A DNA stretch of 64,000 nt. Source: Karstenula rhodostoma CBS 690.94. Taxonomy: Eukaryota; Ascomycota; Dothideomycetes; Pleosporales; Didymosphaeriaceae. Every line of letters starts with the position of its first letter. Positions within the stretch are counted from its first letter, which is position 1. Under the pieces are notes generated by a model. The model saw nothing but the letters and a program-made list of their open reading frames with translations. It was not told where the DNA came from and did not search any database. Position numbers and translations under genes: made by a program. The stretch lies in NCBI GenBank assembly GCA_010093485.1, contig MU001502.1, positions 1,632,057 to 1,696,056 of the forward strand. Direction: 5' to 3'. Below, one piece after another: positions 37,834 to 49,308 of the stretch.

Positions 37834-38568
37834 ACGTTGGTCTACATGATTGCGTCATACAAACACTACCAACACCTATACCTCTTTTCCTTGGGTCAAC
37901 TGTCCATTTGGTACTGTTTGTGTGCTATATATCGGATGAAGAGGGCTGCGAGTTCGTGGGACAAGAGCCGCCGCTGGGCTGGCACTGTGTCATTAGTCCG
38001 CCTGTGTACAGAATCTTAGACGCTTTCCAGTTTTGCTTATCCTTGTATCCGTTGTGCGCTACGACCCCAATCTCCCTTTGGGCGCCAAAGGTGCAGTGTA
38101 CCGATTACAGTGCTGTGCTCTCCAATCTACGGGCTCTACCCTCTTTGAAATTGACTCTTGCCTGCGAGTGATGGGGCTAACATGCGGGGGTGAACAGGTG
38201 GTTGGGAATACGGAATAAGATATTTAGAACAAGTCACTCTGCCGATGTAAAGCAGATAGAAACACTAATGAACTGTAGCTTTATGACCACATACCTCTTT
38301 GATGCAAATTTGCTCAAACCTGCGCAAACCTGCTCAAGACCTACCTACGCACAGTATTGTTCCAAGATCCGGAGCCGCGGTAAGTTGGGGGAACCGCCTG
38401 CGAGCTAAGGCGAGGGTCGTCTGGGGATGCTTGAGGAGGATAATGGGGTATATAAGTTCTGTCAGGCATGAGGGAGGATGGTTCTTCACTGTGCTGCACG
38501 GGGGATTGGGGACTAAAAATGCAGGAAAAGGAGAACCATGGGGAGATGTTCAAAAGGAAGAAAGCACC

Positions 38569-39190
38569 ACGCATGTGGGGGTGGTCTAAAAAGAGTCGAT
38601 CAATTAGCGAATGGTCGCTGTGCTCTTCGTGTCTTTAAGGCTGGTATATATACCGCTGCTTGGCCTGCTGGACTTGTTCTTCACTACACCTACGCTGGTA
38701 TTTGAAGATTAAAAACTGGCCCAGGTCAATCGAATGTGAGAGTGTTCAAATTGTATAAGTATGATACCATGCGGGAGGTGGTTTAAATGGTCTTCGCCGA
38801 CGAATCGATGGTTCCTGTGCGCCTCCTTCCACAAGGTCCAAAAATGGAAATTACGACTTCCTATAGTCGCTGGGCTCTTCGTCCGCCATACAGGTATATA
38901 CACTGCTCTCTGCGTGACGGACTTGCTCTTTACAGTACACCTCCACTGATGGAATCTAAAAACATCAAACGACTAAGGCATGGGGAGGTGGTCTGAAGAG
39001 CATGTAAGACCAGCGCAATGGGTGCTGGGGCGGTTTGCGTGCCACTCCAAACCCTACCAGATATGGCGGATTGTGCGTGGTGCTCTGTATACTCTGGCAG
39101 GAGATATTGCCATCTTGACAGCCGGGTATGAATGTCTTCTGGACATAACAGAGTGGGACTTTTTCTTCACAAAACTATCTTCCTTACTAA
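38569..39190 (+). repeat. imperfect direct repeats, ~200-bp period
   Basis: A CATGNGGGAGGTGGTYTAAA-like start recurs at about 38569, 38768 and 38980. Units 1 and 2 then share TCGCTG[T/G]GCTCTTCGT, GGTATATA and GACTTG[T/C]TCTT with TACACCT in the same order. Strongly decayed. Confidence 0.5.
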
Positions 39191-40596
39191 ACTGCATGTT
39201 CAAGAAGGACACGGGAATGTCTAAAATGAAGCAATCTTCCACCAACGATGTCCTGGCAGGCTTTCATGGCCGCTGCGGTGGCGAGATATTTCCCCCATAT
39301 ATGACCATGACCGCCATCCTCACCGAACATCTTGAACACGATACTAAACCAAAAAGAACATAAGACATGTGTCTTGGATGTTGCGGCATGCGAATCTGGC
39401 TTCGTGTTCCCGAAGCTGACAAAAGGTAACAATCCGCACATGACCACCAGCATCCGCGGCCGACAGTGGTGCGCAACATACCGCAAAATACAGGTTGCGA
39501 GGAAATTGCGCAAAGCCGCGTCCGGTGGAACCCACGGACATCAGTCCGGCCGGTGGCAGCTTGAGTCTGGAGTTGGGTGGCGGTGGCGAGAATGAGGGAG
39601 ACCTTGGAGAATATTTACACCGTTTCGACAATTGTTGGACTGAGATATGAGAAGGGTCATGCTTTCTGAGTTTGAACCTCAAATACCCCGGCATGGTCCG
39701 TTTGTAATAAGAAGGAGGATAAGTTCCTTTCTGTAAAAGCAAGTCGGAAGAGGACCAACGTAGAATGGTATATTTTGACTTTTAGAGCCAAAAACACGGG
39801 AGTACACAAAGACTTGTGATGAACAATGTGGGCTTTTGGGGCTTCAGAAAGCGGACCTGTGGATTGGGAGATGTCACTTCACTGTCCGCTCCTGGATCGA
39901 GTTTTCTGGACAAGACCGACATGCTTTGCTGAAGACACAGGTGATGGAGTACCCATCTTGAGGTTTTGTAGATAGAGCGCGTATCTTGGACGCAAGTTCT
40001 CAGCTTCTTGGTATGTCATCTTGTCGTTTTTGGTCGAGGTTAGTGAGAACAGGATGGGCGACCGAAGGACACCGGGAACATCCGCTTTGGAAACCACGGT
40101 CACCCGCGAACGCGAAAACATCGGCGTCATTGGTTGTGATCACTTGATGCTCAATCAACAGTACCGGCTCCTAATAGCCGCTTGCGTCGGCATTCTGGAG
40201 AGCGGCGGTCGGGAAAGGAAGGCATGGAAACGGGGCCTGATCTTTCGGAGAACAACATCGTACGTGTCTGTTGAGTCTTTGGACTCGTCCCAAACCATGA
40301 CATGTGGCAAACGTTTCTTGATTTTTTTAATGTTACAACTTTCAAGAGGCAGAGGTGCGGGAGGTAGAGTAGTCATAAGAGATAGGCTAGCTGTGAAGGC
40401 GGATAGCACGTGACGACTATGATTAGCGCGCGTCATCGTCTAAATATGGATATGATAGAGTGGCCAGTCAGGTGCGGCCCTTTCCGGGGTTCTCAGCGAT
40501 CGTCCTATCATAGGTAGATATTGCTGTGTAGCAGCAATAAGCAATACCGATAGCTTATCATAACCCCTTCCACAGTCACACAGCGTATTGCACAGC

Positions 40597-40632
40597 CAGC
40601 CATGGCTTGCAAAAGCGCGCTAAGTATCACAT
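40597..40632 (-). repeat. dispersed repeat, partial copy
   Basis: CATGGCTTGCAAAAGCGCGC is the family core in reverse orientation with a few changes; lies 250 bp before the P450 start. Confidence 0.5.
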
Positions 40633-40878
40633 TATTGCACAGCCAGCATTGGGGCGCCAATGAAGTTTAAAAGCGCAGGGTTTCTGTCGGCAGTCTATGT
40701 GTCGTATCGTTTCCGTTGTAATTTGTCGCCTGAAACTGACTCTAATCAGCCCGCACACTTTACACAAACAGAGTTTATAGATAAGCGAAGTGAGCCGGAT
40801 TCTTTCCTAAATTCTAGCCATATTACTCTGTCAAGGAACTTTTTCATCCCCCCTTCTATCCAAGTTTTATTTTTGTCA

Positions 40879-42615
40879 ATGTCTTTCACAATTCTTTCTA
40901 CTGGCACCATTTTCCTCGTCCTATCATGGCTCATCGCCCGAGCTCTTCTCCTCCCCAAGCCAATTTCAGAAATCCCATACAGTCGACTTTCCTACTGCAT
41001 GCCATGGGGCGAACTCGCATCTCTTGGCATACATACTTGGTGTACCGGTGAAGTGTTCTCCTGGCTGTCAAAACAATGCGTGGACCATAAATCTGCGCTC
41101 GTTCAGATCTTCATCCCATCCTTCTCGACAACTCGCCCAACCCTAGTTCTCGCAGATCTGTCAGAAATCGAGGACATCGTCACGAAGCGCATCGCCGAGA
41201 TCGATAGGGCGGATCTGATGCATACGTGGTTTGGCTTGCTTGCACCAGGAGCAACCATCGGGTTGAAGTCGAGAGACTCACAGTTCAGACGGCAGAGACG
41301 GCTTTGGAATGTGATCCTGAGCCCGAAGTTCTTAAATGAGACCGCAGCGCCGTGCTTTGTGGAGGTCGCGAAAAAGCTGTCAGATATCTGGGTAAGGAAG
41401 GCGGAGCTTGCTGGCTCATGTCATGCATTCGAGGCTCAAGAGGATATCAAGCATGCAACCCTGGATGGGATGTGGAAAATGGGTTGTGGAGCCGAGATGG
41501 GGTTGCAAGCCGCTAAGATCGAAAGGCTGCGAAAGCCCGCGGCGATAAGAATGAGAGGATCTAGCACGGTTGAATTCGCCATGTGCAAGATGCCAGATTT
41601 CTACGATACATTGGGCACACTTTTACTCTGTTTAGACTGGGCCATGCAAGGTGTGAGTCCGCGAATGTATACCTGGTTCTTCCGCAGCACAGGCATACTG
41701 CCGCGTGCGGAGATAAAGAAGGACATCATACTAGATCAGTGTATCGCCGGATCTAGGGAGAGAGTGCTCAAAGAGACGCAGGGACTGAGATGCGCACTTG
41801 ACGAGATCTTACTCAAGGATATCCGATTGCAAAGCGTATCAAGACCGACTGGTCCCACACAAAGCGACGCGGCATTGCGTGACGAGCTATTAGAACTACT
41901 TATTACCGGCCACGAGACAACCGCATCTTCGATCGCTTGGGCCCTTAAGTACCTGACCAACAATCCTGAGTCACAAAGTCGACTCCGTGCGTCCTTGTAT
42001 AGCGCTTCCCTGAACACCGATGTAACGGCTCAGGACATCGTTGCGACATCCGTACCATACCTCGATGCCGTGATCGCAGAAACGCTACGTCTATCAGCTA
42101 CCGGCCCTGTCTCATTCCGACAAACCCTTCTTCCATGCGAGATTCTGGGCCATGCAATTCCTGCTGGCACGCCGATCATTCTTGTCACTGCGGGCCCCTC
42201 GTATGCCTCCCCAGCTATGCCTGCTATCCCCCTCGTACTCAGGTCATCAACGTCTCAAGCCGCACTTTTGCGCAAAGAAAAGTCTTCTCCACATCCCAAA
42301 CATTGCATGCACGACCTCCAAACGTTCGCGCCGGAGCGGTGGCTAGTCGATGACCGCTTTGATCCGAATGCTGTACACATGCTCCCGTTCTCGACTGGGC
42401 CGCGCGGATGTTTTGGGAAGAAAATTGCGATGCTGGAGATGAGAGTTGTGATTGCGATACTGGTTTTGCGATTCGAGTTTCCGCGTCTGGAGGCGGGGTT
42501 GAGTGGGTCTGCGGCGAGAGATGGTTTGACAAGACGGCCTACGAGGTGCTATGTTAGTCCAGTATCTGGAAGATTAGGCTCGGGGTATGGTGAGAAAATC
42601 GCAAAGGCTTCATGA
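40879..42615 (+). CDS. cytochrome P450 monooxygenase
   Basis: Haem-thiolate monooxygenase, ER-anchored; substrate unknown. Single exon, 578 aa. Start chosen at the ATG opening a hydrophobic anchor (MSFTILSTGTIFLVLSWLI); an upstream in-frame ATG at 40660 would add 73 residues of no P450 character. I-helix ITGHETTASS (Thr347-Thr348 region), K-helix ETLRLS (ExxR), FAPERWL, and the haem loop FSTGPRGCFG with Cys511 as thiolate ligand are all intact. The stretch between the K-helix and PERW is Ser/Pro/Ala-rich and unusual. It sits alone in a ~10-kb gene-poor, repeat-bearing island with no neighbouring biosynthetic genes, so a cluster role is not supported. Confidence 0.9.
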   Translation: MSFTILSTGTIFLVLSWLIARALLLPKPISEIPYSRLSYCMPWGELASLGIHTWCTGEVFSWLSKQCVDHKSALVQIFIPSFSTTRPTLVLADLSEIEDIVTKRIAEIDRADLMHTWFGLLAPGATIGLKSRDSQFRRQRRLWNVILSPKFLNETAAPCFVEVAKKLSDIWVRKAELAGSCHAFEAQEDIKHATLDGMWKMGCGAEMGLQAAKIERLRKPAAIRMRGSSTVEFAMCKMPDFYDTLGTLLLCLDWAMQGVSPRMYTWFFRSTGILPRAEIKKDIILDQCIAGSRERVLKETQGLRCALDEILLKDIRLQSVSRPTGPTQSDAALRDELLELLITGHETTASSIAWALKYLTNNPESQSRLRASLYSASLNTDVTAQDIVATSVPYLDAVIAETLRLSATGPVSFRQTLLPCEILGHAIPAGTPIILVTAGPSYASPAMPAIPLVLRSSTSQAALLRKEKSSPHPKHCMHDLQTFAPERWLVDDRFDPNAVHMLPFSTGPRGCFGKKIAMLEMRVVIAILVLRFEFPRLEAGLSGSAARDGLTRRPTRCYVSPVSGRLGSGYGEKIAKAS

Positions 42616-43584
42616 TCCATTGCTCCCGGACTTCTAGAGGTTGCTGACAGACACAAAATCTTTCTCCGCGGTGTCAGAGAGTCTTGTAAAGGGAGCCTAC
42701 TAACGGTGCGGCAATAGGCGCGAACTGCCTTCAATTCAATGGGCAGGACTGTTTTGATTTGATTGGTCAATTGACTGAGCTTGCGACAGAGGAGAGCGAT
42801 CGCGTTTTGTTCATGCACCCAATGAGATATATGCGACAGAAGCTTGAACTAATTGCCAGGGATCAACGTGTACACCTGCCGCGTGTAGTCCACGGCATCA
42901 ATAGGTTGAGGTGGACAGTCTGCGGGACGAGTGTACAGTTCTGGGTCATCTGCTTCAAAGTCCAAGACGGAAGTCTGATCGAGAGGATATGGCGGTGGAA
43001 GGGCGGGATGGGTAGATTGCTCTGAGTGTTCTGTCAATTGGAGCCATTCAGGTATGCTCCTGACTATTGATGCATGGGGAACGCCTACTCTCCACACATC
43101 ATGTAATGGGAGACCAGAAAACCAGGACAGCGTCATTTATACCATGTTAGCGATAATGAATGTGTTGGGCTTGCAGTTGAGGGCTTACTGTTCACACGTC
43201 CAGCGTGTGTCTAGGATCAGAGGCCTTGACAGTTCGGGTGGCGGTGAGAAAGGTGGGAACAGTTCCTTCCCCCTCAACTCATCTTAGCACGAGCGTGATG
43301 GAAAGTCCATTGGTAAGAGCTACCTGTTTCTATTAGCACCCACCCGCAGTAACGATGATGCTTTCATACCAGCACTGGTGGCTAATGATAGATATGTGTA
43401 GGTGTAGAGCAACGCCATCGCAATGCGCGATTTGCCGCTGAGCGTCTGCAAAGAACAATGAACCTGGACGACAACGCGCTTCCAGTGTCGGCTATCGCTA
43501 GCCTTTGGATTTGGGAGCAAAATACAGACAGTATCATGAATTCAATAATAATGGGAGACAGAAAGTACAGTCCAACCAGCACTT

Positions 43585-43634
43585 GAACACCCGCTCCAAC
43601 ACCCGCTCCAACGCCCGCTCCAACGCCGACACCC
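43585..43634 (+). repeat. 12-bp tandem repeat, about four units
   Basis: CCAACACCCGCT/CCAACGCCCGCT units in direct tandem, non-coding. Confidence 0.8.
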
Positions 43635-43789
43635 CATGCCCCACGAGAGACGAACCCTACGGAAGGGATACCCACAAAGGGCGTGAAGAAGATGTCTAGG
43701 ACAGACCTGAAACGGCCTTGACCAACGCAAGGAACTCGGGTACGCTGTAGCAAAAGCACTGTTTGACGGATTACAGTTCAAATATGATA

Positions 43790-43826
43790 CTTCGCAAGCT
43801 TCTGGAAGCCGCGGCAAAACACAGTA
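43790..43826 (+). repeat. dispersed repeat, partial copy
   Basis: CTTCGCAAGCTTCTGGAAGC followed by CGCGGCAAAACACA matches the middle of the family. Confidence 0.5.
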
Positions 43827-43849
43827 AAGGAACGACGGATTACAGTTAC

Positions 43850-44340
43850 ACGTGCAGAATCCGCCGACCACGAAGCACGAGAAGGTGAGTACTATCATCG
43901 ACGATGCACATGAGACTGCTGACGACCATGAGCAGGCTAGCTCTGCATATACAAAAACACCTGCTGCTATTTTGTCGTCTACCGCAGACGATTATGAGCA
44001 GTCCAACTCCGCCACTACAGAGACACCCCCTGATGTCCCCCAGACGAACAGGAGCCCAACCTCGTCACTTCGACTGTCACCAACGATGGCGAGAAGATCG
44101 TCACGCCCGTACTTCCTAGTCCTCCAGCTGAAATGGAACCTGTTCGGGAGAGGATCTAGAATGTCGTACACATGCCTAAAATGCCAGTAGCTCCAGTTAC
44201 GGCAACTCAGCCGAAGATGCAGTTGAAGGTAGTGCTCAAGATGCCCCGCGTCCCCGATACGGCAGCCGCGACTACGACTGCTGCTGCGCCAACAGAATCA
44301 TCGGGGGCTGTCGAAGAAGAGACTTCTCAGCAACATACAG
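43850..44340 (+). pseudogene. decayed Pro/Ala/Thr-rich reading frame
   Basis: A frame with an internal repeat (ADDHEQASSAYTKTPA then ADDYEQSNSATTETPP) runs from ~43852 to ~44030, then coding character shifts by one frame (EQEPNLVTSTVTNDGEK ... PPAEMEPVRERI) to a TAG at 44157 and resumes after it in the same frame (NVVHMPKMPVAPVTATQP ... SSGAVEEETSQQ). The TAG is a single C-to-T step from CAG. No domain recognised and no ATG start. Coding bias is the only argument, so this is tentative. Confidence 0.3.
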
Positions 44341-46418
44341 TCTGCACATTTGTGTTTTGTGTGGCGCCCGACCAAAGATCGATACTTCCAAGAGGGAGGG
44401 AAAGGGACCGTATTCAGGTGGCAAAAGTATTTTGATTTGGATACTTGTAGCTAGCATCTCGATCCAGGAGCATAGGCTTAGGATTTTCAAAGTTTGCATC
44501 GATCGAGTAGTCTGCCATCACCCTTTGGTTCTACATCTTGGACTAAGCACATCTTGAAAGGAAGAGGGCGCCCGGAGCTATTCGGTCAGCTTTCTCATTG
44601 GTTGGGTAAAAGAAAGCAGGGAAAGTAGGGAGGTAGATTTTGGGAGCATGCATGGTGGCACCGCTCTTTTGTAGACCGCGTTCCGCATTAGATCAAACTC
44701 ACGATGCTCCCTCCACACTTTAGCAGTCGACCAGTTCGCAGAGCGGAAAACGGTCCAGGCCCATCTTCACGAGACTACTGCCTTTTTGGTTACTGATAGC
44801 CAGGAGCGAAGCACCGAGAGCATAGTTCAACGAGACAAGACATTCCAGACAGAAAGCCTCCAAGAGGCATGAAGCTTGGTCAGGGCCTTTTTATGAGCAA
44901 AAGCGGGCGCTGGCGGTCGTCGAGGAAGAAGTCCAGGCCCACGCACATTATGTAGTCGTATTGGACATCTTGCATAGTGTGGAAACAGAAGGAACCACAG
45001 AGAATAGGTAGTATTGGTCGGGTTTTGGGGACAGCCGGCCCCCTGGAAGCATGTTGCTCCAGGAAGTTGAGTTTATTTTCGTCGGTTTTGGATATTGGCG
45101 TGCTACGAGCGGACAATGTCCATATCGCTGATGCAGGTACAATTATGGAGGTGGAGAGACCGGAAGACGAAGATGCCAGAAAAATAGAGTCGTCGCATGG
45201 AAGTTTTGTTAACTCTTCTGAAAATCCCGCGTTGGAAACCTCCCGATTCGCAACGGCCCCATGAAAGGGACGTCATTTGATTTTGGAAATGAAAAGATAC
45301 TTCCAGCCCATCAGCTAAACATCCTAAGATTTTGAACAGTCTCAAAATTGGAAGGAGACCCAGAGCATCGCCGCTTCGTGATTGCGTGGGTCTTTTGCAC
45401 CAAAGCGCTTGCGAGGAGCAAAAGGATCCACGGACATTCTGTGCGGGACGAGGCGTTTTGAATCATCCTGAGATGCGATCGTGCGCTGTGAACATAACCG
45501 GCTTTCGTCATGGCTTGGATTATCTGGAGGAGATATTTTATGGCAAAGAAAGACGCTCCCAGTCCATGCGGCTTTGGGATCGGAACTTGGAATCGAGGAC
45601 CAGGAGATCAGGAGGAAAGAGCAGCATGTCATGGTAGAACCATCGTTTGAAGCCTGGAGAGAGATAAGGGACTCTCCGGGACATTGTCCGGAACTATATC
45701 ACTTCAAATCCATGTAGACGGCGGATGTAAGGGACAGGATCAGTTCGAAATCCATGGGTTTCGGTCCTCTTTGTTTCGAGACCGTCCCAGTAGAAGAAGG
45801 CGACAGAGAGCGGATATTGTGTTGAAGAACTGTCGTTTTGTTGATCAGAGAAATAGGGGATTCCTCCACAAACATAGCACTGTTGGACGTTCACTGTGGT
45901 TCTGCAGGACAGGAAATATTTCTGAGAAAGGGTTGGTCCGCGAGCCTTCCATGGTATGCACCCTGGCATGGTTTGGCTCCGAAACGCAGACTGGGGACAG
46001 TGCACGGAGACATCAATTGGGCAAGTTTTCTTTTCAGAAGAACCGAGGAAGCCTAGCAGACCTCCTGGAACATGACTTCATGACTAGCTTACTTCAAGTA
46101 TATACGGAAGGTAATCTTAGGAGGGATTCCAAGCCGATGCCATGGCTTAATGATATCACCTTTCCCGAATCCGCGGAGCAGTCCAGGCAAAGAAGCAAGG
46201 GACACATAGGGCTTGAAATAGTTCGCTTTGGTGATTGGACGAGAAGGGGCACTTTCCAGAGCATATGAACATAGTGACTGGCACTTTGCGTCCATACGAG
46301 AGGGATAGAGCGTATGGGGAAGATCGGTGCGGAAGTCATGGCAGCAAGAGCATGCTTCTCTTAGAACTGCGATACAAAGCTCTGAAGAGGCCAGAAGCAT
46401 GAAGGTTATTTGAGCTGT

Positions 46419-46504
46419 TTGAAATCTTTGTGTTTTGGCACCCCACCGAGTTCCTGTATTGAGTTTTGCCGCGGCTTGCAAAAGCGTGCGAAGAGTCAAC
46501 AATC
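46419..46504 (-). repeat. dispersed ~85-bp repeat, full copy 2
   Basis: Reverse complement matches 2893-2978 end to end (TTGACTCTTCGC, GCAAGCCGCG, ACAGGAACTC, GGTGGGGTGC, CAAAGATTT), with mainly C/T differences. Confidence 0.75.
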
Positions 46505-47890
46505 GATAACAGACCAGTGAAGACCCCAGTAACATCGCTGTCTGGTGTCATCATTTTCTGACGAGAAGAATCTCCCGACACATGACTTCCCGTTCTTCAT
46601 ATTTTGACTTGGCCGGAAAATGCATGGAGAGGTTACGAGGCGCACCTCGAATCATTACTTAGTCTCGTCTCGATTTAGGATCCGAAAAATAGTCTCCCAA
46701 GCATCTTATCCTTTTCTTGAAAACTTTGGTTCGACAGGAAGAGGACGCTGTCAGAAACAAGGAAACCCACAACTATTGGCCCAAACGGATCGTATCTTGA
46801 GAGCCCGAGACAGAATCCCGCAGACACATAGCAGAGTATGTCCGAGATTTTGATGTTGGAGTGGAAAGTGCACTTTCAAGAGACAAGCTGATTCACGACC
46901 CATAGAATGCGACCGTGAAGAATTGGATTCGAAAGAGGCGTGGGGGATCTCAAGCGGACATAGTTTCTGAAGACCAGTGTCTGGAGAACGCAAGCTGCTC
47001 CCGCACATAGAAATTGGTAGTGGGAGATTTGGAGCGGAATTCCTGCCAGGGAGTCTTTCTTTCTTTGGGGAGTAAAGAAGTGCTTATCGCATCAAGGACC
47101 AGCGTCTGGCTGCGGATCGTCGGATTCAACTAAGGCAAGGGGAAATCGATGCTGGCATGATCCTTATAAAATGGCTGTTTTGGAGGACGGAAGCTGCTTT
47201 CGCATATGATAACCCGGGGAACCGGCTCAGTAGAGAAGTGGCGCGTTGCGAATAGTGACTAGATGATGTTGTTGGGCAGCAGCGCACACGCACGAATTTT
47301 TCTTGAGATCATAGAGTCGCGGTCTCTTCTTTCTTCACAACCACACACCCGAGTCCCGTATCCGGACGATCGAATACAGACCGGCAAAGCCTTTGGGGTA
47401 CAGGGTTGCTGCTCGACGGAACACACATTTTTGGGCGTTGGTCCACTTATTGGAGGATCCGGCAACATTCTAGAGAACCAGGGCATGGGCAGGAGCCCAT
47501 GAACTTTTTGATGTTGGACGTTTTGAACGCAGAAGTGTGCCCTCGAAGCGCTGCCCAACTGCCCTTTTTATACATGAGAGGCGTTGAGGTCACGTGTCCG
47601 CTACTCAGTGGACCCATGGATCAGGGAATGTACTTTGCGGTGATGATAATCAGCATCGAATGGTTGTTGGGTAAAGTGCATCCCAGCAGGTTGGCTCCGT
47701 AGTGGGGTTGCACGCGCGCTGAGCACTTAATCCATGGTCGCGCTCATCCTCCGGAGTCGGTAGCGATAGATCCAGACAATACCAAAGAATTTAGAGTTAC
47801 ATTTACCCGACACTCGCTACATCAGATAAGACACGCCTTCGACACACATTGGCAATAAAGTAAGTATGATAGGGTATCTCGATTCGCTCT

Positions 47891-48496
47891 CTACGCTTGA
47901 TCTCCGTCCTTATCCTTCCAACCCCTCGGCTCCTTGCACACACTTTCGGACAGCGACTTCCTCGTCTCCTCGCTCAATCCCTCAAAGTAGCTCCGGAACA
48001 GCTCCCTATGCGAGAATATCCACGCTACGCGATCTTCCGGTTTTAGGTAGTCCATGATCTCATCGTTCAGCTCGATGGGTAGGCGTAGTGATCCCTGGCT
48101 ATTTTCGCGTTGATCTCGACGCTGGGAGTTCATGTTTGGCGCCTGTTGGGTGAGGCTCTGGTAAATTTCCGATGTGAGGACTGGGACGAGGCCGTAGGAG
48201 CGGAGGATGGGGTAGATTGCCATAGCAAAGTTTATGTAGTCCTGGGCAGTTAGCGAGGTGGCATGAAGTTTGACAGGGTGGACGTACATCGCGGCTAAGA
48301 AGTTCGATGATGTTCAGGAGCAGCTCTGTCGGGAGCCCGCCAAACGGTGGAGTCGGCGGCGGCGGACGAGTAGGTGGCGGCGGCGGCTAGGCGTGGAAAG
48401 CATGTCAGTCATTGTCCCGTCGCGTTCTCTCAGGATCAATTGTGGCCTGGGTATAAGACTCACTGGAGGCGGAGGGGCTCCAGCGGCTGCGGACAT
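47891..48496 (-). CDS. small F-box-like protein
   Basis: Three exons (48464-48496, 48288-48386, 47891-48241), 160 aa. After a Pro-rich start (MSAAAGAPPPP...) comes LPTELLLNIIELLSRDDYINFAMAIYP, the LPxELLxxI...L..D signature of an F-box; a C-terminal LKPEDRVAWIFSHRELF segment could be a second helical part. A role as SCF ubiquitin-ligase adaptor follows from the family only. The ATG lies just 11 nt after the stop of the gene upstream on the same strand. Confidence 0.72.
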
Positions 48497-48507
48497 GCTG
48501 CAGAACC

Positions 48508-49308
48508 TCACTCCTTGTGGTCCTTTTCCTCGTACTCTTTCGAGACGGCAATAATCCAGCGGTACGTGTACCCCGATATGAACCAGGCGGCCACTGCTAC
48601 GACAGTGATGTATATGGCGGCAGGCCCGAGTGAGCGGGGCAGGACGTTGAGGATGAAGGGTTCAAGGATGATGTCGACGTCCACCAGAGGAGGATATTGC
48701 ATCAGCGTTTTATTCGTGGAATAGTATGACGCTGCAGCCTGGACGCGTAGGAACAGAAGCGACTGAGCTGTTGAGGAACCGTCTGCTGTGTAACGCAGCT
48801 TCTGTGACGGCGATGTCCGCGCTCGGTCGGTGTATCCAGCGAGTGAGGCTATCAGCTCTGGCGTATCGACCTGGGTGATTGTGAATGTGTCGAGCCAGAA
48901 GTCGGTGGGTTGCTGGGCCTCAGTTAGCAGGCAAGCAAACAAAGCCGCGTAGGTGAATCACAGTTCGGCGCAACGGGCAGAAGAGCAAGAGTGACGAGGC
49001 TCTCTGGGACTCACAAACGCTGGCCAGCAGATTCGCACTTCGTACCTGCGTCCCTCTTCGAGGCCGCGCAGAAGGTACCAAGAGTCCAAACCGCGGGGTG
49101 CTGACTCCGTGGGGAACTTGACGGACAGTTGCGTCGCTAGGATGGGAAGCTCGGCCGGCTCGAGCGTGTCTACGTCCAGTTCGTCTATGCCGGGGCGAAC
49201 ATTGGGGAGGACTATTGCACTTGGGCCGAGGAATATGGTCTTCTCTACGTTGGCATGCACGGTCGAGATGGAGCCAAGGGTGCAGAGCAGCCAGGCGATG
49301 GTGCGCAT
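48508..49308 (-). CDS. type I secretory-pathway membrane protein, unknown function
   Basis: Two exons (49015-49308, 48508-48918), 234 aa. Signal peptide MRTIAWLLCTLGSISTVHA; luminal domain with RGLDSWYLLRGLEEGRRYEVRICWPA, PTDFWLDTF and one late transmembrane helix (LGPAAIYITVVAVAAWFI) near the C-terminus, followed by a short acidic/basic tail ending EEKDHKE. This suggests an ER membrane protein with a beta-sandwich-like luminal part (inference). An upstream in-frame start at 49356 would hide the signal peptide and is not used. Divergent from alpha-tubulin over 341 bp. Confidence 0.78.

Larger units (their letters stand above)
37834..40878. other. gene-poor region with degenerate direct repeats
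   Basis: 3 kb up to the P450. Contains ~200-bp imperfect direct repeats (38569 onward), a partial dispersed repeat at 40597-40632 and a 14-bp direct repeat (ATTGCACAGCCAGC at 40587 and 40634) directly before the P450. No gene is supportable. Confidence 0.5.
42616..47890. other. 5.3-kb gene-poor, decayed region
   Basis: Contains a 12-bp tandem repeat (43585-43634), dispersed repeats (43790, 46419), a decayed Pro/Ala-rich frame (43850-44340) and anonymous sequence from 44.5 to 47.7 kb in which short stretches recur (for example a GGA-GACGGAAGCTGC[T/T]TTCGCA-like phrase near 46985 and 47185). No intact gene is supportable on either strand. Confidence 0.5.

Noticed and set aside
38980..39363. 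127-codon ATG frame downstream of cox5
   Set aside because: It falls within the decayed ~200-bp direct repeats and has no recognisable content.
45332..46268. Several 80-190-codon frames in the gene-poor island
   Set aside because: They overlap on both strands, lack splice logic and no domain is visible.
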